The position numbers and the translations under genes are program-made. Below are positions 40,301 through 55,300 of a stretch of 64,000 nt of DNA, one piece after another. Location: the NCBI GenBank assembly GCA_947479475.1, contig CANJZW010000002.1:1-64000 (forward strand), read 5' to 3'. The notes beneath the pieces were generated by a model. The model saw only the letters and a program-made list of their open reading frames with translations, was not told the origin of the DNA and made no database searches. This DNA is from Chthoniobacteraceae bacterium (GTDB lineage Bacteria > Verrucomicrobiota > Verrucomicrobiia > Chthoniobacterales > Chthoniobacteraceae). The first letter of the stretch is position 1; the number at the start of each line of letters is the position of its first letter.

Positions 40301-43300
40301 AGGGAACCCTGACCGCCCTTGAGCAGGCCCCCGGCTGTGGGCAGTGCCGTGTCAAAAATCACATCCTGAGCGTTGGTATCGATGATCACGTTCGCGCTGC
40401 CAGAAACGGCAAACCGTGAGGAAAGATCGACCGAGACGCCCGAGGCGTACTGGAGCCCGCCGCCGCTAAAGGTGATTGTTCCTGAGCCAAGCCCGCCATT
40501 TCCGGCGGTGGCATTACCGACACCCAAGGAACCGGCGCTCAGGGTGATGGCGCCAGAGAAGGGGTTGGCATTGGTGAGGGTCAGGATTCCCGCCCCGACT
40601 TTCATCAAAGCGCCGGAACCGGAGAGTGTACCACCGTAAGAAGTGGTGGCGTTATTCGCACCCACCGTCAGCGCCACGGGCGCACCACCGGCCGTTTGAA
40701 GAGCGAGATTGCCGGAGCCTCCCTGCAGCCCGCCCAAAGCAACGCTTGTGTAGGGGAAGGCGGCAAACGTGCCCGCGCCGCTCAAATCGAGCGTGCTAAA
40801 GCCCAAGGCATTGGGCTCGCCCAGGGCCAGCGTGGCTCCAGAACCTACCGTGGTGGTGCCAGTGAAGCTGTTGGCCGAGCTCAAGGTGACGGTCCCTCCG
40901 CCTGCAATGGTGAGATTGCCGATGCCGGAAATCAGTCCGCTGAGGGTGCTCGTGCCGGAAGTGAGACTGACGGCGCCTGCGCCGTTGAGCACTAGGTTGC
41001 GGGCGGTGCTGAAGGGGGAACTGAGCGTGAGCTGGCCGCCGTTAAAGGTGAGCACATTTCCGGCCCCGCCCAAACGCGCGTCAGAATCCACAGCAACGAC
41101 ACCTCCATTGAGGTAAAGGCCGCCCGTAAAGGTATTGGTCGCGGTGAGAAGCGTGAGTGTACCGGCATCCACTTTGACAAGGGGGCGCGCGGAGCCACTG
41201 ATCGTTCCCGAGTTGGTGAAGTTGACTCCCACGGGAATGTCCATGAAGCCACCGGCGCCTCCAAGGGTGACGAGCCGGCTGCTCGTTGTCCCTGCGGCGA
41301 CATACAAGGTGCCGCCGTTAAGATTTAACGTGGAGGCGCTCAGATTGGCGTTGGAGGAGATGCTGAGCGACCCTGCATTCAAATAGGTTTGTCCGGTGTA
41401 TGTATTGACTCCGCTCAAAACAAGGAGACCCGGACCGGATTTGGTGAGCGCCGTGGCCACGCCCGCGGTGTTTCCAATGGTGCCGCTGATGGTCAACGCT
41501 CCGGAGCCGTATTGTTGGACGATGACTTCCGGGGCCCCTATGCCACTGGAGCCGCCGCCCAAAACAGCCCCTGAAGCGCTGGCGATGGTGAACGCCTGAG
41601 AACCCGTCACCAAGAGACCGCCGGAATTCAGCGTGAGGCTGCCTCCCAGGGTGAGGGTTTGAGAAGCCGTGTTGGCCGCCACCTTGAGCGTGTTAACGGC
41701 ACCCGCAATGGTGGTCGTGCCGGAGGTGATCGTGTAATTGAGGCTTCCTCCCAGGGCGGTCCCGGGCAGGGTGGTGTAGGCACTCGTACCTCCGAAGGTC
41801 AGCGTGCCAGAGCCTGTGGCGGAGGCGAAGTCGTAGGACCCGTTGGTTCCCAAAAACACCACGCGCCCGGTGTAGATGCTTCCACTCGCGAGAGCTGAAG
41901 TGGTGGTGATCGTGCTTCCGGCGGTGAGTGAACCGATCAGCAAAGTCGCCCCGGGGTTGGTGAGCGTGAGCGACCCAAGGGTGAGCATGGAACCGGCTCC
42001 TCCATTTGCGAGCAAGAGGCTGGATGCGCCGGCGTTTAGCGTGACGGCACCAAGCGTCTGGGCGGTCACCGAACCCGCTTTTCCCTTGAGATAAAGCGCG
42101 CCCCCGCCCAGCGCCACAGCGGTACCCGAGTTGATCAAATTCGTGGGGGTGGCCATATTGGCGAAGTCCAGAATCAGCGAACCCCCATTGACCGCCATGC
42201 CGGCCACGGTATTTCCCGAGCCCCCGGAAAGGGACCACACGCCCATGCCCTGCTTGGAGAGAAGGCCGGTTCCCAGAGTTCCGGCAAGCACCCCGTTGCC
42301 CGCGCCACCGAGCGTCAGCGCGTACGCGCCGCTCACCCCACCCGTGAGGGTTAAGGAGCCTGAATCCGATGCCAGGGACGAGTTACTCAGGAGCGCCAGG
42401 GAGCCTGCGATGGTATTGGTCCCGCTCACATTGACCAACGCGCCCGTCTGACCGGGGGCACCGGAACCGTTGAGGTTCAGGGCTTCCGCGCCTAGAGCGA
42501 TGCCACCCTCAATCTGGAGCGTTGCGTTGTTGGCCACATTGGTTCCCGCAGCGGTCCCGCCCAGCGCAGTGGCGTTTTGAATGTTGAGGACGCCTGCGCT
42601 GACATTGATGGCGCCTGCCAACCCGCTGTTGTCTGCTTTAAGCACCAAACGGCCCGCGCCCGCTTTCGCGAAAGTGCCCGCGCCGGTAAGCGTCCCGCTG
42701 AAGGTCACATTGTTCGCTCCCACGTCAACGCTCGCAGTGGTGCCGGATCCGACCGCCCCAAAGCGGCTGCTGAAATCTGTAGAAACGCCTGCGCCATACT
42801 GGAGCGTGCCACCCAGAAAAGTGAGCATCCCAGAGGTCCCCAAGGCGGAAAGATTCGCCACATTGAGCACGCCCGCCGTCAACGTGGTACCGCCGCCGTA
42901 GGTATTCGTGCCGCCCAACACGAGCGTTCCGGAGCCCGTTTTGTTCAAACCCAAAAGACTGCCACCATCCACGATGTTACCGCCTACGCTCAGGGAGTTT
43001 GCCGCAATGTTAATCGAGCGGGTGCCGCCGGAAAGCGTCACGATTCCGGTGCCAAGGTTCAGGCTGTTGGTGCCGATGAAACCGAAGTCGCCCGCCCACG
43101 TCTGCACCGGATTGTTGAGAGCAATGGAAGCGGCACCGGCATCCAGGGAACCGCCGCTGAGCGTCAGCAGGGTGCCACCTGCCAGTGCCGCGGACTGCCC
43201 CACCTGGAAGACACCGCCAGAAAGAGACACAGCATCAGCCAGAGATGCCGAAGCACCCAATTTCAAGGAACCGCCCACCACGGAGGTCTGCCCAGTGTAG

Positions 43301-46300
43301 GTGTTGGTGCCACTCAAGAGCAAAGTCCCCCACCCTGCCTTGGTGAGGCCGTACCCTCCGCTAATGGCGCCACCAACGGTCAATGTGTTTGCAACAACCG
43401 TGACTGTGGACAGGGTGCCGAGCGTCACCACTCCCGATCCCATGTTTAGGGAGGTGCTGCCGAGGAAGCCAAACGCGCCATTCCAAATCTGGGGGTTACT
43501 GCTACTGAGTACTGTCGTGCCGCTGTCGAGCGCGCCACCAGCCATCGTCAGAGTCCCGCCGCCATTCAAAGCGGAACTGTTGCTAATCAACAACACCCCT
43601 CCGTTCACCGCAACTCCACCGGGCAACCAGTTGCTGGCGCCGGAAAGGTTCAGAGTGCCGCTGCCCGTCTTGGCCAACGTCACCAAACTCCCGCCAATCA
43701 AGGCGCCAGAAATCGTTGCCGTGGCCAACGGACTCACCACGGAGATCGTCTGAGTTCCAGTGTAACCGAGGCTCCCCCCGCCCAGTGCAACGGGCCCGCT
43801 CAGCGTAATGTTGTTGGCGGAACTCGGTCCGCCGAGTGAGATCAACGTTCCGGCGATCAACACCGGCTGCGCCACGGCCGCTCCGGCAGACATCAACGCA
43901 CCGGCGTTCAGCGTCACCGGCCCGGCGGCGGAATACGAGGTGCTTCCAGCGATCGTCAAGGAACCGGCCGTCGTCACCAGAGTGCCGGCTACGCTCGAGA
44001 TCAGCGTGCCCATTTGAGTGCCGGCGGTGTACAGCCACATTCCAGGCAGCCACAAACCCGCAGCCAGAAGCGTTTGCTGCGTGCCGGTGGTCGAAGTGAT
44101 CGAACCGCCGGTGGCCAGGGCGCCCAGGGCTTGGGCCGAGGTGTTCACCAGAATGCCACCGCCATTCAACGTCACTCCGCCATTGAAAGTATTGGCGCCC
44201 TGCAGCACCAGAAGGCCATCGCCGTTTTTCACGATTCCTGCCACGGTTGTGCCGCCCATCAGATTCTGCACGACTCCAGACAGCAGCAAGGCATCTGGCG
44301 AATTTCCACCCGTATTCACGGTCAAATTTTTGCCCCCCAACTCAAGCGTCAAACTGACATTTGGCGTGGTGGCAAAGTTGTCGTTGATGGAAGTAATACT
44401 GCCGGAATTGAGCATCAAGGTACCGGTCTGCACCGTCGGAGTCGCAATGCCGCCGGTATTTCTAAAGGTAAGACTGTTGAGGACGTTGTTTCCCAAAAGC
44501 GTCAACACGCCGCCACCGTTGATAAACACGTCGCTGTTGGGGACGATCGAACCGTTGATCGTGTTCTGGGTGAGGTTGGCGTTGTTCAAAATGATGCTGC
44601 CACCGATCAAGGTCGACCCCACCGCACTGCTCGCTCCACCGACCTGCAGGACCCCCTGGTTCACCACGGTCGCGCCCGTGTACGAGTTCGCGTACGTGGG
44701 CACAAGCGCGGGCGCCGTGATCGCCAGCGAAACGGTCCCGCCAGAAGCAACCAGAGCCGTGCCACTGCTCAGGGCCGCCGCCAAGGTGCCGGAAAGGGTG
44801 AGCGTATTGCCGGAAAGGGAAAGGATCTTCGTTCCCACGGGGATAGAGCCCGTCGAGCCGCCTGTGAGGAACATGCCGGGCTGAAGGCCGAGCGTGGAGG
44901 AAAGCACGATCTGGCTGGTGCCAGAAGTGGCGGCAGTCCCCGCCGTGACCGTATTCATCGCCAGGAATGCGCCCGTGGAAAGGGTGATTGTCCCCCCGAG
45001 CGCAGCCAGCGATGTGCCGCTGCTCAATACCCCGCTCAGCGGGTTGGAAAGCGTCAGTGTGTTTCCTGTGATGGAGAGAATTGTCGTGTTGGCGGGGATG
45101 CTTCCGGCACTGCCACCACTCAACACCATCCCGGGCGCAAAATTCTGAAGCCCGGAGAAAACGACCTGCGTCGTACCCGAAACCGCCACGGTGCCGGTGG
45201 TGAAGGTCGTTGTGCCGGAACTCAGCGCGGTGATGATCCCGTCAACGGAGGAAGGCGCCCCCGCCAAGCCCACTCGCATCCCGAGCGAAAGCCCCGTCCA
45301 GTCGGCCACACTCAACGTCGTCGTCCCGCCCGAGAGCGCGCCGCCCAGCAACGCGAGGCTCACGCTACCTGCGCCCAGGGTGGTGCCATCGGAGTTGGAG
45401 ATGGCCGAGTTGGTCAGCATGGCGCCAAAGGTCACCGTAGAGGTGGCGTTCGAGCTGACGCGGGTGATCGGGTTCGAGAGGGACACCGTTCCGCCGTCGA
45501 CGCTGCTGACGACCGTTCCAAGAGGGATGCCGTAGCCGTAGACCGACATGCCGGTGAAGACGCCGCCCGAGGACGTCAGTTGCAGGGCGGAACTGCCACC
45601 CGTCAAGGGAACGCCGGCATAGGTGACACCCACCGGGACCGTGGTGAAGGTCAGGTTGTTACGAACCGGGGCGCTTGTTGTCATAGTGGCACCGGTGAGA
45701 GGATTACCGATGGTGACGGCATTGAAACTCCCAACGGTAATAGTGCCTCCGGCAGGGATGCCCGGACCGCTCACAAACATGCCCGAAGAAAGCCCGCTCG
45801 TGCTCAAAAGGGTGATTGTGGAGGTACCGCCGGCTGCGGTCGCGAGTTGAGAAACAGGAAGCGTCGACGAGGCGTTAAAGATGAGGGCTCCATTGAGCGT
45901 GCCGCCCCCAAGGGTTGCCGCGCCAGAAAGCGCGAGGGAGGTGCCGCCGGTGATCACTCCCGAAGTGATGGGAAAACTGTACGTTCCCGCGTTCACAAGG
46001 ACGGGTTGCGCTCCGGTGCCCGTCGCGGTCCCAGACAATGTCAGTGTGCTGCCTGAGACACTCAGGATGACGGTGTTGGCAGGGATATTGGCCCCTCCAA
46101 TGGTCATCCCTGCGGTGATGCTGGGAGTCCCGCTGAAGGAAACAACGTTCGAGCTGCCCGTTGTGGCTGGGGAGGTCAGGGCAAAGGCGTCGCTCAAGCT
46201 GGTGTAGGTCAGGCTGGCGCCGGGGAAAATGTAAGTACCCTTCGGAACCGTAAGACTGGAAGTGCCAGACGTGAATGTGATGTTGGGCAGGACCTGCACC

Positions 46301-49300
46301 GAGGGGTAGAGGAAAGCTTGCGCCACCTGGTTACCATTGCTGGCTCCAGTGCCGACCGTTCCACTCAGCACGAATCCCGTTCCAGAATTCAGAATGCTGG
46401 TCACCCATTGGCCTGCCCCAATACCGTTCATGTTCGGCGCCACCATCCCCACAACCAACCCGGCTGTCGCTCCGCTCGTTCCGGGTGGCGTGACCAGGCG
46501 TGATGCACTCGCCGTCACTGGATTTCCGAAGGATGGGGTAGCGGTCGTGGACAAGGTCGCGGGTCCGGATTTCACCAGAGAAACGGGGCCGAAGGGATTG
46601 TCAGTGACCGCCGAATAAAGGGTATTGGTAGAGAAATTTGCGAAATAATAAAGCGAAGCCCCTGCCGCGGTCCCGGCCGTGACCTGACCGCCAGAGAAAG
46701 TCAGATTCGAAGCATTTCCGATGATCCCTCCGGAGGACAGAGCAAACACCTTGTCAAGCCCCTGCATAATGATATATTCAGCATTGTTATTCGTGCCATT
46801 GGCGTGAAAACTATTGATCTGCAACGAGTTCAAATAGCGGTACGCATTCAAGTCATCCACATTCAGCGACCCGCTCGTCATGGTAGCGCTCCCAAACCCT
46901 CCGGTGTAAGAGCCGTAGGAGGCAGAACCGTTCTGGCTGAACCCCAAGTTACCCAGGCCTTGTGCCCCGTTCACGGGATCCACGACCGGCCGGTAGACCG
47001 CCCAGTCCGTTCCGTTCACCACCGCCCAGCCGCCCAGAATGCCGTTGGTCATGGTCGGAGGGGAGGTGACCCACATCTGGGGGGTTGAGCCCATATTGGC
47101 AATGGCCTGCCCGGGGGTCCCAGTCAAACCACCGCCAAAGGTGCCGCCGCTATTGGTGAAGTTCACCACCCCGTAACTTCCCGGCTGCTGGGTCAGGCTC
47201 GCCATGGTGAGCAGCGACGAACCGGTGCCGGTGGGATTATCGTTCAGCAACCTCTGGTTGATCGTGTTCATCCCGCCCGCGATCGAGATCGCCCCCACAC
47301 TCGCGCTCGAATTGCCCTGTGGCGCCCTGTACTGAAGGGTGCCACCCAAGAGCGAAATCGAGCCGGACCCAACGGGCGCAGCGACAGGCACTAGCCCAGA
47401 ATTATCAAGGAAGAGCGTGCTTCCATACCGCGCAAAGATGCCCCCCGTGTTGGCAAGCGTTCCTCCGTCCTTCAGGGTGATACTGCCCCCGGCGATGATC
47501 GTTTGGCCGGTGTAGGTGTTTGCACCGGTCAGCGTCAGGACGCCGGAACCTTGTTTGTTTAGCGAAAGAGCGCCAGTGAGCACCCCGCCAAAAGTCGCGG
47601 AGCTTGAAGTGGACATGGAGAGCGTTGCGGCGGTGGCGCTGGTGACGGTTCCCGCCATGCCCGGCAGAGGGTTGGTTCCAAGCAACTGGGCAATGGTGAG
47701 GTTGTTGCCGTTCAAATCCAAGGTGGACGCAGAATTAACGCGCACATCGATCAGCGTTGGAACGGTGGCCGTCGGGTAAACGAGCAGCGCATTGGAAACG
47801 TTGAGTCGGACGGTGCCTCCGTTGAGGACGAGCCCGTTGGTTCCCGTGAAAACCTGGGCGGAGTTGAGCACCAACGTGCCGTCGCCTGCCTTGACGACAC
47901 CCGCGGTGGAGAGGAGGGCGCCCTTCAGGTTCAAAGTACTGGAACCCAGGGTCCAAATGTCAGTGGTCACGGTCCCGCTCGTGAGCAGCGGCACACTCAA
48001 ATTTGAGAGGCCCGAGAGGGCAAGAATCCCGCCGCTGTTGAGGGTCAGCTTCGTGGAATCTGGAGAACCCGGCAGCGTCCCAAGCGAGCCTCCGGGGAGG
48101 AGGGTCAAACTGTTGAGGGCGGTGCTTGCCGTCAAGGTTCCGGACGAAGAAAGCCCGACGTTCTGAGTGGTGGTGGCATTGGTCAGGGGGGCAAGCGAGC
48201 CGAGCAGCTCCGTTGCTGGGTTGAGCGGCCGCAGCGTCGTGCTCGCATCGCGCACCATGAAGCCAACGCCCGCCCCAGAAACGCTGGAATCTACCAGGAC
48301 ATCGGGGCGAATACTCAGGGTTGTGGACCCGCTCGCACCGCCCCCCTGCGCGGAAATCCCCGGGTACGTCGGCGGGGAAGACAGCGTGATTGCGGCCGTT
48401 CCTGCACTCGCCAGGGCGGCACCCAAATTGTCCCCCCGCAGAAGCAAGCTTGTCGTGCCGCTCTGAATTCCCAAAGAACCCAACGCCAGGGTCACGCCCT
48501 GCGTATTCGCTGCGCTGAGCGTGACGACCCCGCCGCCATCGCCGGGGGTGAGCGTCGCCACCGTTTCCGTCACGGCAGTGGATACGTTGCCGTTGAGCCA
48601 AAGCTCACCTCCCTGGGGAGTCAGGGCGTTTGTATTACCTGCCATCAGCGTCCCTCCGCCCAAACGGTTGTCCACGGCGCCGCCGGAGTTGTCCAGCACG
48701 AGCATGCCGCCACGCTGCAGCGCGTAGGAGGCAAAAGCCGCACGCCCGGCGCCGCTGAGCGTCACGCTGCCGCCGGAAATGATGAGCGTCGAGAGCAGCG
48801 ACGCACTGTTGTCTCCCGTCAAAGTCCAGTTGCCGGTTCCGATTTTCTTGAGGGAAAGCAGTCCTGAGCTGTAGTCGCTCAGGATCGAACCGGAGAAGCT
48901 GCCGCTCAAGTTGTCGCCTCCCGTGGTCAAGGTGGCGGCGGCACTCAAATTGAAGTTCTTGATCGTGCCGGTCCCGGTGCCGTTATCGACAATGGAGCCA
49001 AGCTGCAGATTGGTTTGCCCCCGCACATCCAGGACGGTGCCGGTGCCGAGCTTGACCTGCATCAAGCCGTAGTTGGAGGCCGTTCCGAGCACCACGGCAC
49101 CGGCATTGATGAGGAGAGTGTTGTTCACAAAACTGGCGCCCCCAAGGGAAAGGACTCCGTCGCCAGCCTTGGTCATGATGCTCGAGGTCACGAGCGTCGC
49201 ATTTAATCCCAGCCCCACCTGACCGTTGCTGAGTCCGTTGGGGCCGGTCACGTCCGTATCTCGCACCTTGTCCACGGTCAATGTGATGGAAGCGGGCAGC

Positions 49301-52300
49301 GCCAGGTTACCTAGGAGAATCGGCATTAACCTGGGATCATCCAGAGCGGTCGCCGTGATCATCCCCGTGGACGCGATCTTGAGCGTGCCCGCGCCGGTCT
49401 GCAGATGCGAGGTGGAGCCAATGTAGTTCCCTCCCTGCCCCTCAAAGGTCAGGCTTCCGATGGTTTCGTTAAACCCGTAGTTCCACCACTGGGCCCCGCC
49501 CCGGATTTTGACGTTTGCGCCATCCGCAATCTGGTTTGCACGCAGGCTGGTCACCTGCGCAAACGCTGGGTTCAGGGAATCCGTCCCCTGGTTGTTCCCA
49601 CCCGTAATCACCAGATCACCCGGTATGGCGTTGCCCGGCGCATTCAGGTAGGTCGACACCCCGTTCACATAGGTGGTGCCTGTGAAGGAATTGCCGGGAC
49701 CGGCGGTGAGCGAGAGCGGAATGGATGCCGTCAGCGCAGGAATCGATCCCGTCCCAGTGGCGGCAGCGGACATCAAAAGCGTGGTCGGGCTGAGGACCGA
49801 AGCGATCGTGGCACCTGCGGCAATGTTGCTTCCGGCGAGGGTCATGTTGGGCGCCAGATTGGTGGTAGACCCGACGGTGAGGATGGTGGAACCGCTGACC
49901 GCCGATCCCCCGGAGAGAGTCTGCGAAGAACTGGCCGTGGCTGTTCCCGAAAGAGTGAGCGTGAGCGTTGTCGGGGATATGCTCGCGATCGTCGTTCCCG
50001 CCGGCACAAACGGTCCGGAGACGAACATGCCTGCGCTCAAACCAGCCACGGAAGACACGAGGAGCTGGTTTGAACCCACGTTGACCGTTCCGGAGCTCAG
50101 CGTGATACTGCCGCCATTCAGGTAGATATTGCCGCTGGGGGCCCCCATGGAATCGAGCACGAGCGACTTGTTCGCTCCGGTGATCTGAGAGTTCACGAAC
50201 AGGGAGTTGTTTGCATTGTGAATAAACAACTCTGCCACACCCGAGGTCAGCTTCCCGGGAATCGTCGCGGAACCGATCGTGCGCGTGGCACTGGCAAATC
50301 CGCCCAGAATCCCCCCGGAAGCCACGGTCAGGGTGTCCGCGTTGGAGGTGAAATTAATGACATTCGTTCCCTTGGTCATCGTGATTGAGTTGACCGTCTT
50401 GCCATTCAACGGAACGGTGTCGGTACCGGCGATGGCCAGGTTGCTTCCACTGTCGGAGGCGGCGAACGTATTGGTCATCATCGCCCCCGTAAGCATGCGC
50501 ACGCCCGCCCCGCTGTCATAGGTGGCGAAGCCGTAGGCGATGCTTGTGGTGGCAGAGTAACCATCCGCGCCTCCCACGGTGGCCCAACCGCCAAGAATGC
50601 CACCGGTGAGCACCGGTGTGGACTGGCCGATCTTGAAGTATGGGTTATCCCCGGGCGCGCCCGCGCTCGCGAGAAAGTTGAGGGTGGCCCCTGGGGAACG
50701 GTTGTTGATGCCTGCCACGTTTAGAGTGGCGGATCCCACCCCGGTGTTTCCCACATTCACCCTCAAAACGTTGGCTCCCGCGGCAAGGTTCAGGGATCCG
50801 ATGGCGATCGATCCCTCGGTGCCACTACGACTGATGTAGGAGAATGCGCCGCCATCCAGGGCGATCGGCGTTCCGCTGGAAAGACGGTTGGACAGCGCCT
50901 GCACACCGGAGTCGTCCCACTGCAGCACGGCATTGCGCACACTGATGCCCGAGGTGGCCGCGATGGTTCCCTGGTCGATCAGGGAAAGAACGTTCCCCAT
51001 GACCGTGGTTGAACCCGTGTAGGGGTTGCCAGAACGCAGGAGGAATGAGCCCAGCCCCGTTTTATAAAGATTTATATTTCCCGAAATCGCACCGCCGAAG
51101 GACGAGGAAATTCCCAGGGCAACCCCTGAGGCTGCGGCAGCGCCAACATTATTAACAAGGTTTGAAAGCGTGAACTGCGTCGCCGAACCGATAGCCGCAA
51201 TGACGGAGTTTGGGGGGATATACTGGCCGGAAACCACCTGCCCGATAAAAAGCCCCGCCGTTGAGGAAACGGTAATCGTGGAGTTATTCTGCATGGTGGT
51301 GGCCATGATGCTGTTGGAGATGCTTATGGAGCTGTAGGCACTCCCGGAATTGGCAAGCATTCCCCCGACCCCCGGAAGCGTGGCCGTGACCCCCGAGGAC
51401 AGAAGACCCAAGTTTAGAGATTTGCCGTTAAGATCCAGCGTCGAACCGGGATTTAAGACAAGGCCCTCGGCGCTGGAACTGACCACCGTCGAACTCACGT
51501 TGGTCGCCATCGAACTGAACTTGTAGATAATGGGGTTGGTCGCGGGTGCGTTCGCGCCGAACTGGAGGGTTCCCAGGTTCAGGGTGGTGATTCCGGAGAA
51601 GGAATTGTAGCTGCCGTTGAGGACTAACGTGCCCTCGCCACTCTTGGTGAAGCCGGCCGTTGTGGGTGTCAAAACACCGCCCACGGGCACGTTCACGCTA
51701 AGCGTGGTGGCGGCCCCGGGCGTCTGGAAGATCAGCTCTGTCGCGGCAGTCGCTCCATTGAGTACACCGGCACCATTTGTCCCGGCGCTGATCGTACTGC
51801 TTTGCGTGGCAAGCACGCCGCCACTGGAAAGGAGCAACACGCGGTTGAGGTCAATGGTCAGCGTGCCGCCCGTTGTCATGGTGGAGCCGCCAAAAATCAA
51901 CGCGTTCACCGTTGTTGTGGTGAGGGTCCCAACGGAGCCAAGCGCTGTCGCTATCAAAGTTCCGCCGTAAATCCAGTTATTAGCGGCAGTAGCACCCGTC
52001 GCAGCATTTGCCAGCACAAGCGTTCCCGACTGTAGCGAGCCAGCAGCCACTTCCGTCGCAAAGTTAAGCGACCTCGCACCAAGGTACGCCGTGTTTTCGG
52101 AGACGGCGAAGCTCGTGCCGGAGCCGTCCGCAGAGCCGTCCACAAGCAGCCAGGGGACAATTGCACGATTCGTGGTACCACTCACACCAGACTGGCCGAC
52201 GGCAGTGGCTGCCGTCGCTAGCGTCAACCCGGCGCTTCCTCCGGTGGTCACCACCCCGCGGATAAGCGCGGTGGCCTGGCCGGCGCGCGTGATCCCGCCC

Positions 52301-55300
52301 CCCGAGAGGAGGAGAGATCCCCCGCTGGTTTGGGTCAGCGTCATCAAATTAAAGCCGCTGGATAACAACAAATTTCCAGTTCCGAGCGCTTCCGTCGTGG
52401 GGCTGGCGTTGCCGATGAACTCGAAGCCTGCGCCGTTCATGACGAGACTGCGGTTGGTGCCGCTCGCAAGACGGCCTCCGTAAGAAAAGGTGCCGTTGTC
52501 CAAACGCAGGATATTGCCCATCGAAAGACCGGAACCCGTGCCGGCGTTCACGATCGTGTTCCCGCCGGAACCTGCCTGACCCGAGCCGCTCAAAATCACA
52601 AGCCCCTCGTTAATCGTCAGACCGCCCTGCGAGTTTGTTCCGGTGAGGACCAGCGTGTTGGAGCCTACTTTCGTAAGTATACTGGAGCCACTCACAGTGC
52701 CGGTAATTGTCAGACTGCCGCCTGCGATTGCGCCGCTCAGGGGGTTGATGTAATTCGAGCCCACCCCTGCAGCGGCTGCGAGAGTGAGCGGGCCGCTCAG
52801 GGTCACTGGCGTGGCGCTGCTGTTGATCAGCGCGCCCAGGGAGCTGACCGGGCCGGTCCCGGTGATGTTGCCGGCGCCGCCAAAACCAAAGCCGGCAATC
52901 GAAATCGACTCGGCCGCGGCGGGACTATAGCCGTTGAGGTCGAGCACGGCGGGAAGGGCGGAAACATTGATCGATGCAACATTGCTTCCTGGCGCGATCG
53001 CAGCCGTGAAATTCGCTGAAATGGCAAATGAAGTGTTACTCAGAATGGCCGTGATCACGGATCCAGCGGGCACATTTCCATTACCACCTACCGCCATTCC
53101 TACTGCCAGACCTGCGGTAGTGTCACTGCCCTTCAGGTAAACGATATTTGAACCCACATAAGCGGTTGGAGCGTTTAAATTATTGGAACTCCCCCATGCC
53201 GCCCTGCCCACCGTCGTTGTGCCCAAAGCATCCCCCAGCGCGGTGGCGCTCCCCAGTTTAAGCACCCCGGAGGTTACGAGAATGCTACCCCCGAGGGTGG
53301 TATCATTATTTCCGCCCAAAATGAGCGTGTTCGGTGTCAGTTTGGTGAACGTCGTGCCGGCGCCCACCGTAAGAGGCCCGTTGATCGCAACGTCTCCGTA
53401 GCCACCGACACTTGCACCTGCGTTTCCGATTGTTAATGCGCCCGAAAGGCTGGCCTCCACCGCACTGCTGTTCCAGAGCGCCGCAGTCGAGTTGAAGTTC
53501 ATCAACCCCGGACCGTTTCCATTGATCACCACGTTCCCGAGGACCCCAGAGGTGCCATTCAAATCCAGCCCGCCGGCGGAAGCCGCCGTGAGCGTCCCCG
53601 TCACGGCACTAAACGGCTGGGAAATCGTGAACGAGGTCTCGCTCGTAACGGAGGTGATGTAGGCGTTGGCGGGAACATTGGTTCCAGTGACAAGCATGCC
53701 CAAAGTCAACCCCTGGTTAGACAGGGTGTCGCTTCCCTGCAAAGTCACCACATTGGAACCGATGGAGGTCAACGGGTTCGTCGTTGTGAGGGTGGAGGTG
53801 CTCACGACTTTGGTCGTGCCGGCAGGGAGCGCATTGGAAGATCCCACCAGCACCATCCCGCCGTTGATGGTGAGGTCTCCCAGGAAGGATGCCGTGTTGC
53901 TTCCGCTGATCACCAGCATGCCCGGTCCAGTCTTAAAGAGGGCATTGGCCCCCGTGCTGGTATTGGCCTGGTTGATTTGCCCCAGCAACTGAAGGGTGCT
54001 GCCAGCCTGCGAATTTGACATAGGGGCGGTGTTCAAAGTCACCCCATCACCCACGCTGACAGAACCGCCAAACCCCAGCCAACCGCCTGCAAACGAAGAC
54101 AAGGCGCCGTTAACAACATTCAAGGTTCCCCCGGTGGCAAGGCTGCCCGAACCCGTGATCACCGCGCCAAATACGGAGCCCAAGGTGTCCACGGTATCGC
54201 TGACACCGGCATTGAGAACGTAATCCAAACCGATTCGCGCGGCGTAGTTGTAGTTGTTTACCGCAGTGGGCGCACCCGCGCTGTAGAGGTTGGTGGGAGA
54301 AATAGCCTGGTACCCAAAGGAAATGCCGCTCCCGGTCGTATCCGGTCCGGAATAGAGCAGGTGTTGCCCCCCTGCCCCCCCCATGTTGCCCGCCTTATAG
54401 GCGATGGAGTGCAGGCCTGCACTCAAGGTCACTGTGGCGCCGGAAGAGTCCGCGTAAGACCCGACTCCCGTCGACGTCGCCTGTATTTGCAGAATGGAGA
54501 CCCCATCGATAGACAAGATCATCTGATCATCCGAAGCACTCACAAAAGTGTACGCACCCGGGGTGGTCACATTTAGAAGTCCAGTGTATGCCGCCTGCGA
54601 GTACTGGAAGGTTGCGGCAGCCGTTGCCGGCCGGTTCAGGAAATTTGCGTCGGAAGGATGGGACACACGCTGGGCCGTGTACCCGATGCCGCCCACGGCT
54701 TGCGAAAGGGCGGGAAAGGCTGCCCCCATGGCTCTGGTGGAAGTGGACGTAAAGAAGCCGTTGAGACCGCCCTGCGTGAAGCCATACGTGCTCGCGGCGG
54801 CGCTACCACCGGACATCACGCTGGATTTCACCACGATGAGCGGAGCCGTGAAGCCGTTCAAAGTGACGGTGCCGCCCACCGCGTAGGAGCTCGAAGTTGC
54901 AAGGGTATTGAGGGTGCCGATACTCACCACATCCGGGAAAACCACGGTCCCCAGACCGATATTGACGGGTTTTGTCCCTGAACCGCCGCTGTAATCGTAA
55001 ACCGTGACCGAGGTTCCCGAGGCGGGGTTGATTTTGACGGGGACCAGTCCGGAGGTGCTCAGAAGGTCAATGCGGAGGCTGTAGGCATTGGCCCCGAGCA
55101 CGTTGAGGATTTGGCCGCCAGACATGGAAAGCGTCGGAACCTCGATCGTGCTGCCCACATTTGAACCGCCGGCATTCCCGATCTGGAGATTGAGGGCGGA
55201 GGCGCTCGTACCCGCGCTGATGCCCGAAGCGTACGTGATCACCCCGTAACTGGATGCCCCGTTGTTGAGCAACTGCAGAAGACCGCCGTTCACATTCACA

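Noticed and set aside
44014-46056. 680-codon open frame on the plus strand opposite the giant gene, and dozens of similar Pro/Ala/Val-rich plus-strand frames between 26 and 63 kb
   Set aside because: They are antisense shadows of a GC-rich Gly/Thr/Ser repeat gene. Their composition mirrors its codons and they show no recognisable domain or start signals.
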